64,000 nt of DNA from Liopterus haemorrhoidalis (taxonomy: Eukaryota; Arthropoda; Insecta; Coleoptera; Dytiscidae), in assembly GCA_963971575.1 (NCBI GenBank), contig OZ020616.1, positions 11,517,934-11,581,933 of the forward strand, read 5' to 3'. Positions 42,713 through 53,654 of the stretch are shown here, piece by piece. The notes under the pieces are model-generated. The model worked only from the letters and a program-made list of their open reading frames with translations, did no database searches and was not told where the DNA came from. Position numbers and translations under genes: made by a program. The stretch's first letter is position 1. The number at the start of each line of letters is the position of its first letter.

Positions 42713-43643
42713 AAAAAATTTATGTGAAGTATGAATTTTCACACATTTCAGGGTTTCGCAGGTGTTTATTAACTGTGTGATGATTATTTGGGATGCCAAA
42801 ACAATTTTTTTGTCAAAATATTTTTTTATGAATTTTAATTCGAATGCCTAATACCATTATTTAAGTTTCTAAATATGTGCAGTATTTTTTTTTTTTATAT
42901 AGCAAGGTTCATTAAGATTTTGAAAATTTCGCCTATGGCTTCCATTGGTTGCTTAAATCATAAGCCTCTGATACCTTCAAATATAGAATTAAATTATAAT
43001 TTCAACACTTCCCACTGGTTATTAAATTTACGCTTTTAAAAATTAAATGCAATCTTTACCAAAATATAACTAGAATTTTGACAAAATAATTTAAACAAAA
43101 TAAAAATGCAAAAAAAAACTGAAAAAATAAAAATAACTAAGCGACAACGCTACCACTCTGCTATACAGGATCACTCGTTTACTATGTTAAATAGCGGATT
43201 AAATATATTACATATTTTACTTAAAAACACAAAAAATGCGTTATTTTCCGAAAACATAATCTGATCAAAAATTCCTGTTGTACTATTCCGGTTCACACCA
43301 ATGTACATTACTGATAATTTTTTCAGATTTTTAGTATAAACCATCTGGGCTACAGGGTGTGGGACCAAAATTTTTTTACACAATTTTGGCAAAAATCGCC
43401 TCAAAATAATTTATTTCGCAAATTAAAATTTTGATTGTTAATCCACGTACCTAGGGCTTTCATTTGATACCCTACACAGAATTGTAAAAAAAATATATAT
43501 TTTTTTCGATGAGCATATATTTGTTTATATTTTTAGGGGGATATGTTTTTTTAGATGTTTTAGTATTTTTTCTATGTGCGGGTCAAAGAGTTGTATAAGC
43601 ATGCCAAATTTCAACTCTCTAGTTTGGCTACAATTTTTACCGA

Positions 43644-43693
<50 letters not shown>

Positions 43694-43745
43694 GACAAAA
43701 TGACGGTATAAGGGTTTTTTGGTCATACCTACAAAACCCTAAAAA
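42713..43745 (-). mobile_element. R-family repeat, copy R4 (third kind of tRNA-like module)
   Basis: It has palindromic-end sequence at the left (GTATGAATTTTCACAC, imperfect), TTTCAGGGTTTCGCAGGTGT, and the shared CAAAATATAACTAGAATTTT block. A module at 43137-43178 reads on the minus strand TATAGCAGAGTGGTAGCGTT GTCGC. The shared block with CATCTGGGCTACAGGGTGTG follows, then a GACA run and TACAAAACCCTAAAAA. The module sequence is unlike those of R2/R5 or R3 although its position is the same. Confidence 0.7.
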
Positions 43746-44340
43746 GTAATGTTTAAAAAATGTTTGGTTAGCTCAAGTCCATTCCTGGTTGTAATAGAGT
43801 TCTGTGAAACAAATGGGGCATGCAGATATCAAGACAGTCTAGCTGATGTTCATTTGTATACTCCACTCCGACTTGGCTTGTTTTTCTCTTCTTTTCTCTC
43901 GTGTTCTTATTGCCTCCCTACCCTCGCATTCTTCGCGACTTCTTTACGGGAAGGATCGTGAGCTCATACATGATTCAAATGGGGATTTATGCACGTACAA
44001 CTGTGAATTTTCTTACTGTATGTTGGTAATAGTCTAGTCATTTGACTAGATTATTTTTTTACAAATGTTTTACATCATCTTGAATTTAGATTATTACTGA
44101 ATTGCTAAATTTATTTCAAAACATTAGATTTTGTTATTTAATCATGAAAAATAACTAACAAGAAGAACATTAACACCTTAACCGCTCTAGATAAGTATAT
44201 TCCTTTCTCGTATTATTTTTTCGTATTTACGTATTTTCTAAAATAATATTGTTACGGGGTGGAAGATAAAGATGGTAGTTTCTATAACAATTTATATATA
44301 TAATCGTAAAACTTGTCTACCCGTATGTGTAAGGTTGGTT
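43746..44340. other. knot intron, nothing recognised
   Basis: No supported feature. Confidence 0.35.
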
Positions 44341-45710
44341 TTGTTCTATTTATCTAACTCGTTTACGATTTTTTTCCAATCTTTTCTGCTTTTCGCCATA
44401 ATCTTTGTTTCTATCCAGTTTATTTCTCTTTTCTTTAATATTTCTGCCACGACTTCGTTCCAAGTATTCTTCTGTATTCCTTTCACACTTTTCTTCTGTA
44501 CTCTAGTTTCCCAAATTTCTTTTACTGACCAGTTGTCTGTCATTCTTATGAGATGCCCGAACCATTTTAAATATTGCTGTTCAATTCTTTTATTTAATGG
44601 TTCTATCTCCAATTTTTTCCTTATATTTTCATTTCTTATTCTATCTCTGCGTGTAATACCTTTCACTTTTCTTAGATACTTCATCTCCATGGCTTGTAAT
44701 CTGCTTTTTTGTGCCTTTGATAGGTCCTAGCTTTCACTCCCATAAGTAAATATTGGTCTATATACTGTTTTATAAACAACCATCTTGGTTTTCTTTGATA
44801 TTTCCTTCTTTGGTATAAAAGAGTTTGATAGAGCGTGGTACATTCTTGAGGCATTTGTTATCCTTTCGTTTATTTCATTTTCCATGAGTCCTTCCTTCTG
44901 TATTGTTACTCCTAGGTATTTATCGATTTCTACTTGATCTATTTTTTTCCCCGTTGATTACCATTCTGGTGTTCGCGTTTTCATCGCCAATGACCATTAC
45001 CTTTGTTTTGATAGTATTTATTTTCATCTTTCTCTTTGCCAGTTCCTGTTCCCATATCTCCAGGTTTCTTTGTAGATGTTTTCTTCTGCAGCGCAGATCA
45101 TTAGGTCGTCGGCAAAGGCACATTCTGATATCCCCTCCGCTTTCATCTTGTAGTGTCCAATATGCATCTTCTGATTTTTTTTTTTTGCTTCTTTTATTAC
45201 GTCGTCCATTATTATTAAGAATAACGTTGGATTGAGCACCTCTCCTTGTCTCAGTCCATCGTTGATTTGGAAATCTTCTGATTGCATATTATCTTTCCTC
45301 ACGTAATTTCTATTGTTCTCATATAAATTCCCCTTATTCCCTTTTTATTCCCCTTATCAGTTTTGGCTGTACATCTCTTTTTTCTAAGCTTCTCCATATT
45401 AGTTTTTGTGGTACTCTGTCCAATGCTTTGAGGAATGCTAAGTATAACGGTGTTCTTTTTGCTCTTGTTTTCTCAATTAACTGTTTTATTGTAAATATAT
45501 GATCTTGGGTGCTACGTCCTTTCCTAAATCCGCTCTGGGTTTCCTCTAGCTGGTGTTCTGTTACTTTTCTTAATCTCCTCTCCATTATTCCTTCATATAT
45601 TTTAGCAATTGTACTTAGCAAAGTAATACCTCTATAATTAGTGCATTCTCTGCTGTCTCCCTTATTCTTGTATATCGGTACTACAATTCCTATCTTCCAG
45701 TCGTCCTATA
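44341..45710 (-). pseudogene. Non-LTR retrotransposon (reverse transcriptase to C-terminus)
   Basis: This is the longest LINE piece, on the minus strand. In order: PIYKNKGDSRECTNYRGITL and LSTIAKIYEGIMERRLR (RT blocks 1-2), EETQSGFRKGRSTQDHIFTI (block 3), INDGLRQGEVLNPTLFLIIM (block with LRQGxxLSP), SECAFADDLMICA (FADD active site), LAKRKMKINTIKTKVMVIG, a diverged YLG region, SRLQAMEMKYLRKVKGITRR, LKWFGHLIRMTDN and a C-terminus ending at 44346. At least three frameshifts are present. The endonuclease and the 5' part are missing. The order and the WxGHxxRM motif suit RTE-like elements. Confidence 0.8.
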
Positions 45711-46040
45711 ACAATTTATTGACTGGTATCGCAACGTTGAGGGATAAAGGCCCCGTCATCCACACTCATCTTGTTTAGGTAATTTGCACAGCTGGACCGG
45801 TACTTGGTTAGCGTAGGTCACTCTGGTAGCGTGGTTATTGACTACATCCTGCTCTGTCACTCTAAACTATTTTATGTCTGTAAACCAGGAACAGTTCTAC
45901 TTCCATGTTTTGGAAACATCGTTTAGGCAGTTGTTTGGCACTAGTAAAACATAAAAGAATAATATTTATCAAAATATTTAGAAGTAGGCCAACATACAAC
46001 AGTTAAAATACAATAACCACATTGCACATCCTATATTTTA

Positions 46041-46340
46041 CAATTGGTAACATCAGCAACCTTGATGCACTTGACCTCTAACCATGAGCATGTGACAATA
46101 TGATCAAAAATTACTGTTTCGGCGCACATCAATGTGCATCACACTGATTTTTAACCAGCTTCTCTGGGAAGAAGGATGGGGGACCAAAGTTGTTTCACAC
46201 ATTTTGGGCATATATTGTGACAAAATATTGTTTTTTACAGAAATAAAATTTAGTTAATCTACGTATCAAGAGTTTTCGTTTGATACTTAACTCTATAGGT
46301 TCAGCTGTTTGACTACAATTCTGTAGAAGTACAGAGAGAT
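46041..46340 (-). repeat. 60-bp repeat copy and strongly decayed R-family relic
   Basis: 46041-46101 is the second copy of the repeat at 41772. From 46105 to 46340, ATCAAAAATTACTGTTTCGG, CATCAATGTGCATCACACTG, GGGGGACCAAAGTTGTTTCA and CAAGAGTTTTCGTTTGATAC follow the order of the inner R element, without either end. Confidence 0.4.
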
Positions 46341-46554
46341 ACTTGAGTGACTATATAAGGTTTCTTGGTGTACAACATCTAAAACATAAGTAATCTTATT
46401 TAAGCAATTTTAGCTGATCATTTTGCATGAATTACTGAGAATGAACAATGATCCGCTTACGTTCAATTTAAATAAAACCATCAAAGTTTAAATACTTCGC
46501 ACGCCTTCATCATAATCCAAACATATGACTTTCTTATCCTAATCCTCTTTCTCC

Positions 46555-46795
46555 TAACAATAGTACACGGTGTGTCCATCCGATTTAGTTAAAAACTTCG
46601 TGTTTACCGATCGGCTAAACGACTTACGATAAGGCAGTAATGACACTTGTAGTATCCGGGACAGTGGCTCCCCCATTTCCTGCGACAATCGCCCCTTCCG
46701 GCGGTCACGTGGCCGGGCACGTGGCATCTGATCGAGCCAATCACGCACCAGATAACATCTGCGTAACGCGCGCGCTATTATGACTGCTGTATTAT
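46555..46795. other. GC-rich island of unknown origin
   Basis: It starts near TACACGGTGTGTCCATCC and includes CGGTCACGTGGCCGGGCACG and GCGTAACGCGCGCGC, in sharp contrast to its AT-rich surroundings. A 64-codon minus-strand frame lies here but looks like composition noise. It may be a miniature element whose other end has decayed. Confidence 0.3.
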
Positions 46796-47068
46796 GTTAC
46801 TATGTTAATAAGGGAAAGACCATTGTTGATTGTGGTGATTTGGTGAAAAATTATGATGTATGAGTCAAGTATAGGCCTTTTATTGTAGAGTGGAGTATTA
46901 TTTCTCATTATTTTCGAAAACAACAAATAATAAGAGATATGTTTGGAAATCAATTACGAAAACGGCGTTGGAACGAACAAGAAAAAAGGAAACTTTGCTA
47001 TCGAGACTCAAGCTAGAAACTGATAATAAAAAAAAATATATTTGTAATTATTAAATATTTAAAATATA

Positions 47069-47242
47069 CGAGGGTTACCTTTTATGTTCTTACAAACGAC
47101 CACTAAATGGCAATATTGAAATGTTTCATTACTATATTCGTAAAATTTGACATGTGTCGAATATTTGGAAAAGCAATAAAACAGTTTGTTGCAAAAATTT
47201 TTTCTCTCTTAGTTTTTGTAAAAATTTAAAAGGTAGCCCTCC
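47069..47242. mobile_element. Miniature derivative of the 19-kb mariner
   Basis: AGGGTTACCTTTTATGTTCT plus TACAAACGACCACTAAATGG at the left and TTTTTGTAAAAATTTAAAAG plus GTAGCCCT at the right reproduce the two ends of the mariner at 19019-20300, including its subterminal sequence. Only 174 bp remain, so the element arose by deletion of the whole transposase. TA precedes the left end; the right duplication has mutated to CA. Confidence 0.75.
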
Positions 47243-47543
47243 AGCAGACAATTTTATACGGGCCAGTACTGTTGAAGCACATACCCCCGGCATTGAAAGT
47301 AATGGGCCAGTACCCCGGTGTCCCTGTGGCCGTTAGCTGGCCCATTGATATATCAATTGCCGGCACAGCAGCGGTAAAGTGCAAAATAATCGAATTAGTT
47401 GCAAAATTTATTTCTGACGGACCAGTGTTTATATTATACCCACTCTCTAGTATTTCAAATGTAACATATGTATATTTACCTTATACTTACCCAGTATTAA
47501 AATTAATTAATGGTTAGGTGCAAAATAAATACTCATTTGGCCA

Positions 47544-47696
47544 TTTCACCATCGTTGAATAAATTTATTTAACAAATAAAGTTGACAATATTGCATTGTT
47601 TTGAACTATTAATGAAGAAATTAACGTTTCTGTCAATAGAATGATGCGATATTGTCAATTTTATTCGTTGAATAAATTTATTCAACGATGGTGAAA
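47544..47696. mobile_element. Miniature inverted-repeat element (153 bp)
   Basis: TTTCACCATCGTTGAATAAA and further into TTGACAATATTGCAT at the left are inverted at the right (ATGCGATATTGTCAA...CGATGGTGAAA), giving arms of about 52 bp. The right arm contains a 22-bp perfect palindrome (CGTTGAATAAA and its inverse). No clear duplication was seen, so the class is open. Confidence 0.6.
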
Positions 47697-47975
47697 CAAA
47701 AGTAAAATGTAACATATTAACAAAAATAAGGAGTACTCAAAAAATACTGGTAAAGTACTTCGTATAGAAGGATTACGCAATACAAATGTGCAATTTACCA
47801 ACAGAAAAAGCAGTTTGCCGTCATTCGGCCGATGGTTGAATGTTTGCTGGGCCTCTTACTACATTCTTAAATATTCTTAAACATTGTGTTTTTATAATCG
47901 TAAGCATGTTGTCCGATGTCTTGGACGGTATGTAACATGCAACATGATAAATACAAAAATATAAAATGTTTAGAG

Positions 47976-48736
47976 CACTGTTTCTCAACCAGTGGTCCGC
48001 GAACCACTGGTAGTCTTTAGCAAAAATTTTGTGGTACGCGAAAACCTTATAAATGATTATTTTTGAGATTTTTTGTTCATTTTTTTATGATCTTGTGTCC
48101 ATTTTCTGTGATTTTTGTTCATTTTTCAGTGATTTTTACTTGCCCGACCTTAATATATAAGGAGCAAGTATTGTAATCGCGAAAATTTTCTATGTCGATA
48201 TAATTGACTGATGACCACGTTTCATGGTCCAGGGAATCCAAAAAACCTATTTTCGAAGTGCCGTCCGTATGTGTGTGTGTCTGTGTGTGTGTCTGTGTGT
48301 ATACACGATAACTCAAAAACGGTTTAATTTAAAGAGTTCGTTCTGGTACTAAAAAATTCTCCTAATAACTGGAAAGAACCCTATTGTTTTTTATTAAAAT
48401 CCGACACCGGAAACGGAAGTTATTAAACTTTAAAATTTTAAAAAATTCGTAACTAGTAAACCAAGCCTTGGACAAAAAATTGTATTGAACATAATTTGAT
48501 GTATTTCTGAAGATTTATCTAATATTTAAAAAAAATAATTTAATTATTATTTTTTTTTTATGGGAGGGCAAGTCTAGCGGAGGTTTCCCTTCGTCACTGG
48601 TTTATTATTGAGATATTATATAGGTGTAGAGTACATATAAAATAAATTTGTTAGTAGTACATTAATTTCTTGTGGTCCGCGGTAGAAAATATAATATTTT
48701 ACTGGTCCGTGGCACGTTTTCGGTTGAGAAACGTTG
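47976..48736. mobile_element. hAT-type miniature element interrupted by a family A repeat
   Basis: CACTGTTTCTCAACCAGTGG and the complement of GGTTGAGAAACGTTG are inverted termini. GTTTAGAG is duplicated exactly at 47968-47975 and 48737-48744. GTGGTCCGCG lies near both ends. The roughly 290-bp hAT element is split by family A copy 2 (48132-48603), which inserted later. Confidence 0.85.
48132..48603 (+). mobile_element. Dispersed repeat family A, copy 2
   Basis: TTTTTACTTGCCCGACCTTA...GGAGCAAGTATTG begins it and GGGCAAGTCTAGCGGAGG...CACTGGTTT ends it, as in copy 1 at 4355. It lacks part of the middle found there. The TGTG/TCTG microsatellite is at 48276-48300. Because it interrupts a hAT element with known ends, its own limits are well defined. 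Confidence 0.65.
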
Positions 48737-48744
48737 GTTTAGAG

Positions 48745-50129
48745 TCCAAACACCGCTATAAACTTTAAAAACCAATTTCCGGAAACCGATAGTTTCCGGC
48801 TGGGTGACATCACTAAGTAAGAACACAACAGCCTAAATTCTGTTTCCGATTGTCTGCTGTATCAGATTTTTGATTTATAATGGTGCTTACGTATTTGAAA
48901 GTATAAACTGTCTCAGAAGTGTTAGAAATAATCTGTTTGTTGGTCATCCCCTGTTTTTAATAATATTGCAAATGCAATTACGCCAACTAGGTGTATATAG
49001 TGACAGGCGTCAGTTGGCCATCACTCCATAAATTAGCTCAACTATTACTTCAGTGACGTGCTCGTGGAGTAGATTCCCAGATTAGCGGCTTGCATATGCA
49101 CCGTGTGAATTACGACCTACCCCTTATATGCGTGCATGCCATGAACTGACCTATAGCTTATTAGTTAATTACTTAGCACACCAGAAAATATGATAAACAT
49201 GATAAAATAGTTTGTTTATGTCATTCTATTTCATTATTATAATGACTATATTATGTTATTTTTCAATGTTTGTGGAATAAAAATGTGATTAATGAAAAAG
49301 TGCATTTTGTTTATCATATATAATGATGAATAAGCACAAAATTAAATAAACAAAAAAACTGATCTACATTATTATTACATCACCACTATATTTATAATAA
49401 TATATCACGCATTACTTTACTTTTCAATTACAAAGATGAGAAAGTATTGGAATCATAGCAAAATTTCGTGCATTTAATATTGTTATGATGTCCTCTGGAT
49501 TAAAGGTCAAACTAATACCTTACAGAAAGCGACAACAAGCACCCTTGCTGTACTACTTATGCCTTTCGTAGTTACTCCATTGTTGGCACTAATATCACTA
49601 TGGTGAGATAAAGGTATACAATATCTGGGTACAGTTAAGGTAGTATAATTGTGCCAACAGGTATATCGTTGTAGCAAATAATATCAGAAAAAACGAGGAT
49701 ATGCGAATGGTGTTTAGAAAGTGTTGAGAACTTTTAAATAGCGTGAAAGACACACGTCCAAGTATTTAATGGTACAAATTCTTTGATAAAGTAAAGGGGA
49801 TCTTTAAATATTTGTCACTGTAAATCTTTAGTCGTTGGTCATGAATGGATACTCTGGAAAGAAAAGAGTGTTGGAGTGTCTCTAGCTCAGGCCTTTTTTG
49901 AAAAACCTGTGCGAGATTGCTTACCAGCACCTCGACTGTCATTCGCTTTAAACTGGCAATAAGCCTCCAATATATTAAAAAAGAGAGCGATGCGAGTGAA
50001 AGACCTACTAATACAGAATGACAACAAAAACGCTCAAGAATTATTTGAGTTTAAAGTAGAAGTTCACGTCTTGTGTTCGAGTTCACAGCCTAGCACTCCA
50101 AATGAAATGTTGTGCTACACCAGGAGTTA
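48745..50129. other. knot intron, nothing recognised
   Basis: AT-rich. A plus-strand frame at 49990-50238 is partly the beginning of the LINE below. No other feature was found. Confidence 0.35.
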
Positions 50130-51210
50130 TTGTGGAAGTTGGATCAAACAGGGACTATTTAATAAAGACTCCAGCTGGAAAAATACCGCTGGGACATCAT
50201 GGACGAATTTGGTATCCCTAGTAAACTTATCAAGATGACTATGGTGTGTGTGTAGGGATCCCTAAGCAAAGTGAAAGTAGGAAACCTTTTGTCACAGCCT
50301 TTTGAAATTCATACTGGAGTGAAACAAGGAGACGCCACCTCACCTTTGCTGTTCAACCTCTTGCTGGAAATGGTGTAACGAAAAGCCCAAGATACCAACC
50401 AACGTGGTCTAGAGCTCAATCGGTACCACAAGATTTTAGGGTATGCAGATGACCTAGATATTATTTAAAATAAGTTAGAAGACGTAATATACCTCATCAA
50501 CCTTATTGATGTTGAAGCTCGTAAAGTAGGACTCATCATTAGTAATGAAAAAAACCAAGCAATATAAAGTTATACCAAGTTATAGTTCGTCCCGTACTTA
50601 TGTATGGCTCCGAAACATGGACCTTAACAAAGCGAGATCAACAACACCTCATAGTTTTCGAAAATAAAATATTATGCAGAATCTTTGGTCCCATTCCAAT
50701 TAATGGTGAATGGAGAATCGGTAAGAGCAAAGATATCCAAGAACTGTACTCAAGGCCAATTATCACCCAAGAACTCAGAGACAGAAGATTACAGTTGATA
50801 GGCAGGGCCGGCTCAAAGGTCGGGACTTCGGGGATTTTTCCCGAGGCCCCGCGCCTAAAGGGGATAAAATTATGTTCATGTATCATTTCTTCCTTTTTGG
50901 GACGGGACCCCGCATATAATATTTTCCCGAGGCCCCGCAAAACCCACAGCCGGCACAGTGAATAGGACACGTTATGAGGATGATGGAGGACAGAATGGTT
51001 AGGAAGATATGGGAAGGAAGATTGAATGCCCGTTGACCAGTGGGAAGACCTTGTAAGAGATGGAGAGATCAGCTAACCGAAGATCTGACAAGTATTGGTA
51101 TACAGGGTACTTGGCAAGACTTGACAATGAATAGATCGAGATGGAGGGCTTATATGAGTGAAGCCAAAAGACAACCTGACTGATAGTGCCCAAAGAAGAA
51201 GAAAATATAG
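50130..51210 (+). pseudogene. Non-LTR retrotransposon, RTE-like, with nested hAT element
   Basis: Reading through breaks: IMDEFGIPSKLIKMTMVCV, KVGNLLSQPFEIHTGVKQGD and ATSPLLFNLLLEMV (RT blocks with TGVKQGDxxSP), GYADDLDII (YADD active site), then after a deletion near 50565 MYGSETWTLTKRDQQHLIVF and ENKILCRIFGPIPINGEWRI (the LYGSETWTLT block that follows the polymerase), then GHVMRMMEDRMVRKIWEGRL and the terminal WRAYMSEAKRQPD. The last part also occurs alone at 10473-10560. A hAT-type miniature sits between LIG and HVMRM. Confidence 0.8.
50803..50958. mobile_element. hAT-type miniature element inside the LINE (156 bp)
   Basis: CAGGGCCGGCTC and the complement CTGTGCCGGCTG are the termini. 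TTGATAGG (50795-50802) and TGAATAGG (50959-50966) are the near-identical flanks expected of an 8-bp duplication. CCCGAGGCCCCGC occurs twice inside. Removing it restores the LINE reading LQLIG-HVMRM. Confidence 0.7.
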
Positions 51211-52190
51211 GTAATAAAAGAAAAAAAAAGAACAGTATGAATACGTTCAACTTTTAAATGGCCATTTGAATTGCCCACTAATAATTTACTTTTGACTCAC
51301 TGTTTTCACACCATCACCACACATTGTAAACTAAATGCTTTTGACATTCATAGATGGGACTGTTTTATAAGTTTACAACATAAATAACTAGTGTCATATA
51401 TGAGATGCCACTGGCCAAAAAATATTTAATGTATCTCACTGTTATAAGCCTTTACTGCTACGGATAACCCATATCCAAGTCATCCCTTTCCTATTAAAAT
51501 TCTCTTTCAACTGAAATTTTTGTCGAAATAAAATAAATAAAAGTGTTGAAAAGTTAAAAATTAATGGATATAAACTAAATAGATTTCAATTATTCCACAA
51601 ATTTACATAAACCTGTTTGTAGTTCCGTATTTTAGGCAAGTGCATGTAAACATTTTTTATCCGCTGTCCCTGGGGAGATGTATATTAAATAGTGTAAAAC
51701 AGTATCAACACGTTGCACAGTGACAACTGCTCAACAAATATGTACTGTTGAATTTTTAAAGTGACTTCGCATACCTGTGTTATGTCAGGCATTTATATGC
51801 GTGTGTACATTACGTGCGTAACGCTTTATACAAATGTATTATAGTTTTGAACAAACATTAACCGGCTTTATATATTATTTAACTTATGGGGTGAAATAGT
51901 TTAGATTGTGGTTTTAAGGGGGATGTTGAATTAAACGAAAAACTGCAAAATATAGATTTTAGAAAAAAATTAATTAATTTAGAATTAGACAAATGAGTTT
52001 AATGTGCAAATTAATTTGTAATTGGTTAATGTGCAAAGCATAAGGTGGACGTCGGTAGGATAAAAAAAATGTTCCGACTGTATTTGGTCTAAATTCTATG
52101 GCCGAAACAAATGCTCTTTTATGTTGCGCAAAAACTAATTACATTACCCTCTCAACCCCAAAACATCCAATTTTAAGATAGCATATTATA
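51211..52190. other. knot intron, nothing recognised
   Basis: No supported feature. Confidence 0.35.
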
Positions 52191-52191
52191 T

Positions 52192-52480
52192 GCTGGCTGG
52201 CGTCGCGTAGTGGTAACACATGTGCTCTGCGTTGCTCAGATCTCGGGTTCGAATCCCCTTCAGGCATGGAATTTTCAAAAATAAGAATCGTCTTGGCTAA
52301 TTGCCTAAACTGTAAAGGCCATAAGAAAAGATGGCATATAGCCTGTGTTCGAATACTGGTTCTACTCCATCATCATAATAAATTACGTAAAGATATGTCC
52401 AGCTGTTTTTGCGTGAACCTTGGATGAATAGACAAACAAACAGGTAGACGGGCGGACAGACAGACAAACACATATTGTTT
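52192..52480 (+). mobile_element. tRNA-derived SINE-like repeat
   Basis: The head (52196-52268) has GGCGTCGCGTAGTGGTAACA (A box TAGTGGTAACA) and GGGTTCGAATCCCC (a perfect T-arm/B box), the pol III promoter of a tRNA. A body follows with TATAGCCTGTGTTCGAATAC and AAATTACGTAAAGATATGTC then CAGCTGTTTTTGCGTGA. It ends in a GACAGACAGACA tract. The body is shared with 56080-56180 and, less well, 24040-24110. A folded tRNA with matching acceptor arm is not evident, so it is a SINE rather than a tRNA gene. Confidence 0.6.
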
Positions 52481-52617
52481 TTTATCCATCTTATTCACCT
52501 GAAACGTGTAAAAGCCAAATATATTGTCAAAAAAATAATGTAGCCTTTAATTTTATTAATATTGAATATATAATAGCACAGAAAAGTAAAAAAGAACTAT
52601 TCACAAAACAATACATA

Positions 52618-53354
52618 AGTGTACAACTTGCTTCCGCCGTTTTTTTCCCCGAAATTCGAGGCTTTATTTTAAAAAACTGGTTATACATTTATAATTCAAA
52701 GTATTGTCCATCGCCGGCCACTACTTTCTCCCATCTTTCGGGCGGCATACGAATCCCGCGTTGAAAAATCCGGTCAAGTTTTGAAACGATCCACAAATCG
52801 ATCCAATTGTTTACTTCTTCATAATACTGGAAGTGCTGGTTAGCTAGGCCGTGTGCCATTGATCGAAACTAGGGATAGTCAGAGGGAGCAACGTCTGGAT
52901 TATACGGCGGGTGGGGTAGGACTTCCCATGTCAACGTTTCCAGGTATGTCTTGACCACTTTCGCAACATGGGGTCGAGCGTTGTCGGTATGATATTCCGG
53001 TCTTCGACGTGAAAATCACTGTTCTTGAAGCGTTGAAACCACTAACGACACGTTCTTGCCATATAGCGGTCTGACCATAAGTATTTGAAACCATTCGATG
53101 CACCTCAGCCGCAGATTTCTTCATATTGAAACAGAAAATTAAAACGTCCCGCAAATGACGAAAATTTGGCTCGTAAACTGACATTTTCAATCGAGAATAA
53201 CTTTATGATGCAGACACAAACCGACTAATGTTTTTATGGGGTTATGTTGACAGATGCCCAAGTTTATTCCATGACGTCTATGTATAATACATTTCGACCA
53301 CTATTTACCGCTAAAGCCATCTATAGGAAAATGGCGGAAGCAAAGTTGTACACC
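52618..53354 (-). mobile_element. Mariner element, internally deleted (737 bp)
   Basis: AGTGTACAACTTGCTTCCGC and the complement GGTGTACAACTTTGCTTCCG are the termini, with TA on each side. The transposase reads on the minus strand, with N- and C-terminal parts joined by a deletion (next entry). Confidence 0.85.
52690..53190 (-). pseudogene. Mariner transposase with deleted middle (mauritiana-like)
   Basis: It starts at ATG 53190: MKMSVYEPNFRHLRDVLIFC, FNMKKSAAEVHRMVSNTYG (first helix-turn-helix, KKSAAEAHR-type). After a garbled junction it resumes at DNARPHVAKVVKTYLETLTW (second catalytic Asp), LPHPPYNPDVAPSDYP (third Asp) and a stop where FRSMAHGL should continue, then NNWIDLWIVSKLDRIFQRGI and MPPERWEKVVAGDGQYFEL. 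The region with the first Asp and the linker is deleted. The type is close to mauritiana-group mariners. Confidence 0.8.
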
Positions 53355-53408
53355 TAATAATTCCACATATTATTTGAAATTACACCTAAAAAGCATCAAT
53401 ATCTGTTA

Positions 53409-53560
53409 CAGTGTTTTTCAAACTTGTTGTGGACCACTTTCTGAATTCCACGCTAACCGCGGACCACCAACATCAAGAAAAAATGATTTTTTGCGAAAAG
53501 GCCCATTATTAATACTAATGAAATTTTGTGTTCGCGGACCACCAAGAACTTACTCAAAAT
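53409..53560. repeat. hAT-type terminal fragment
   Basis: CAGTGTTTTTCAAACTTGTT followed by GTGGACCAC and, further in, CGCGGACCACCAA repeated twice is the standard look of a hAT-type end. The opposite terminus could not be found. Confidence 0.45.
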
Positions 53561-53654
53561 TAAACTTAACATAATTAAATTAAAAATAAAAAACATTGGT
53601 TTTTATCCATTTTTCTGCCATTGTAATTAATTATCTAAATCATAAACCAACTAG

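Noticed and set aside
44272..45235. Plus-strand open frames of 152 and 110 codons with hydrophobic, membrane-like composition
   Set aside because: The minus strand encodes recognisable reverse transcriptase over the same span, so these are shadows.
52196..52268. Functional tRNA gene
   Set aside because: A and B boxes are good, but the acceptor stem and anticodon arm do not fold, and the sequence continues into a SINE-like body.
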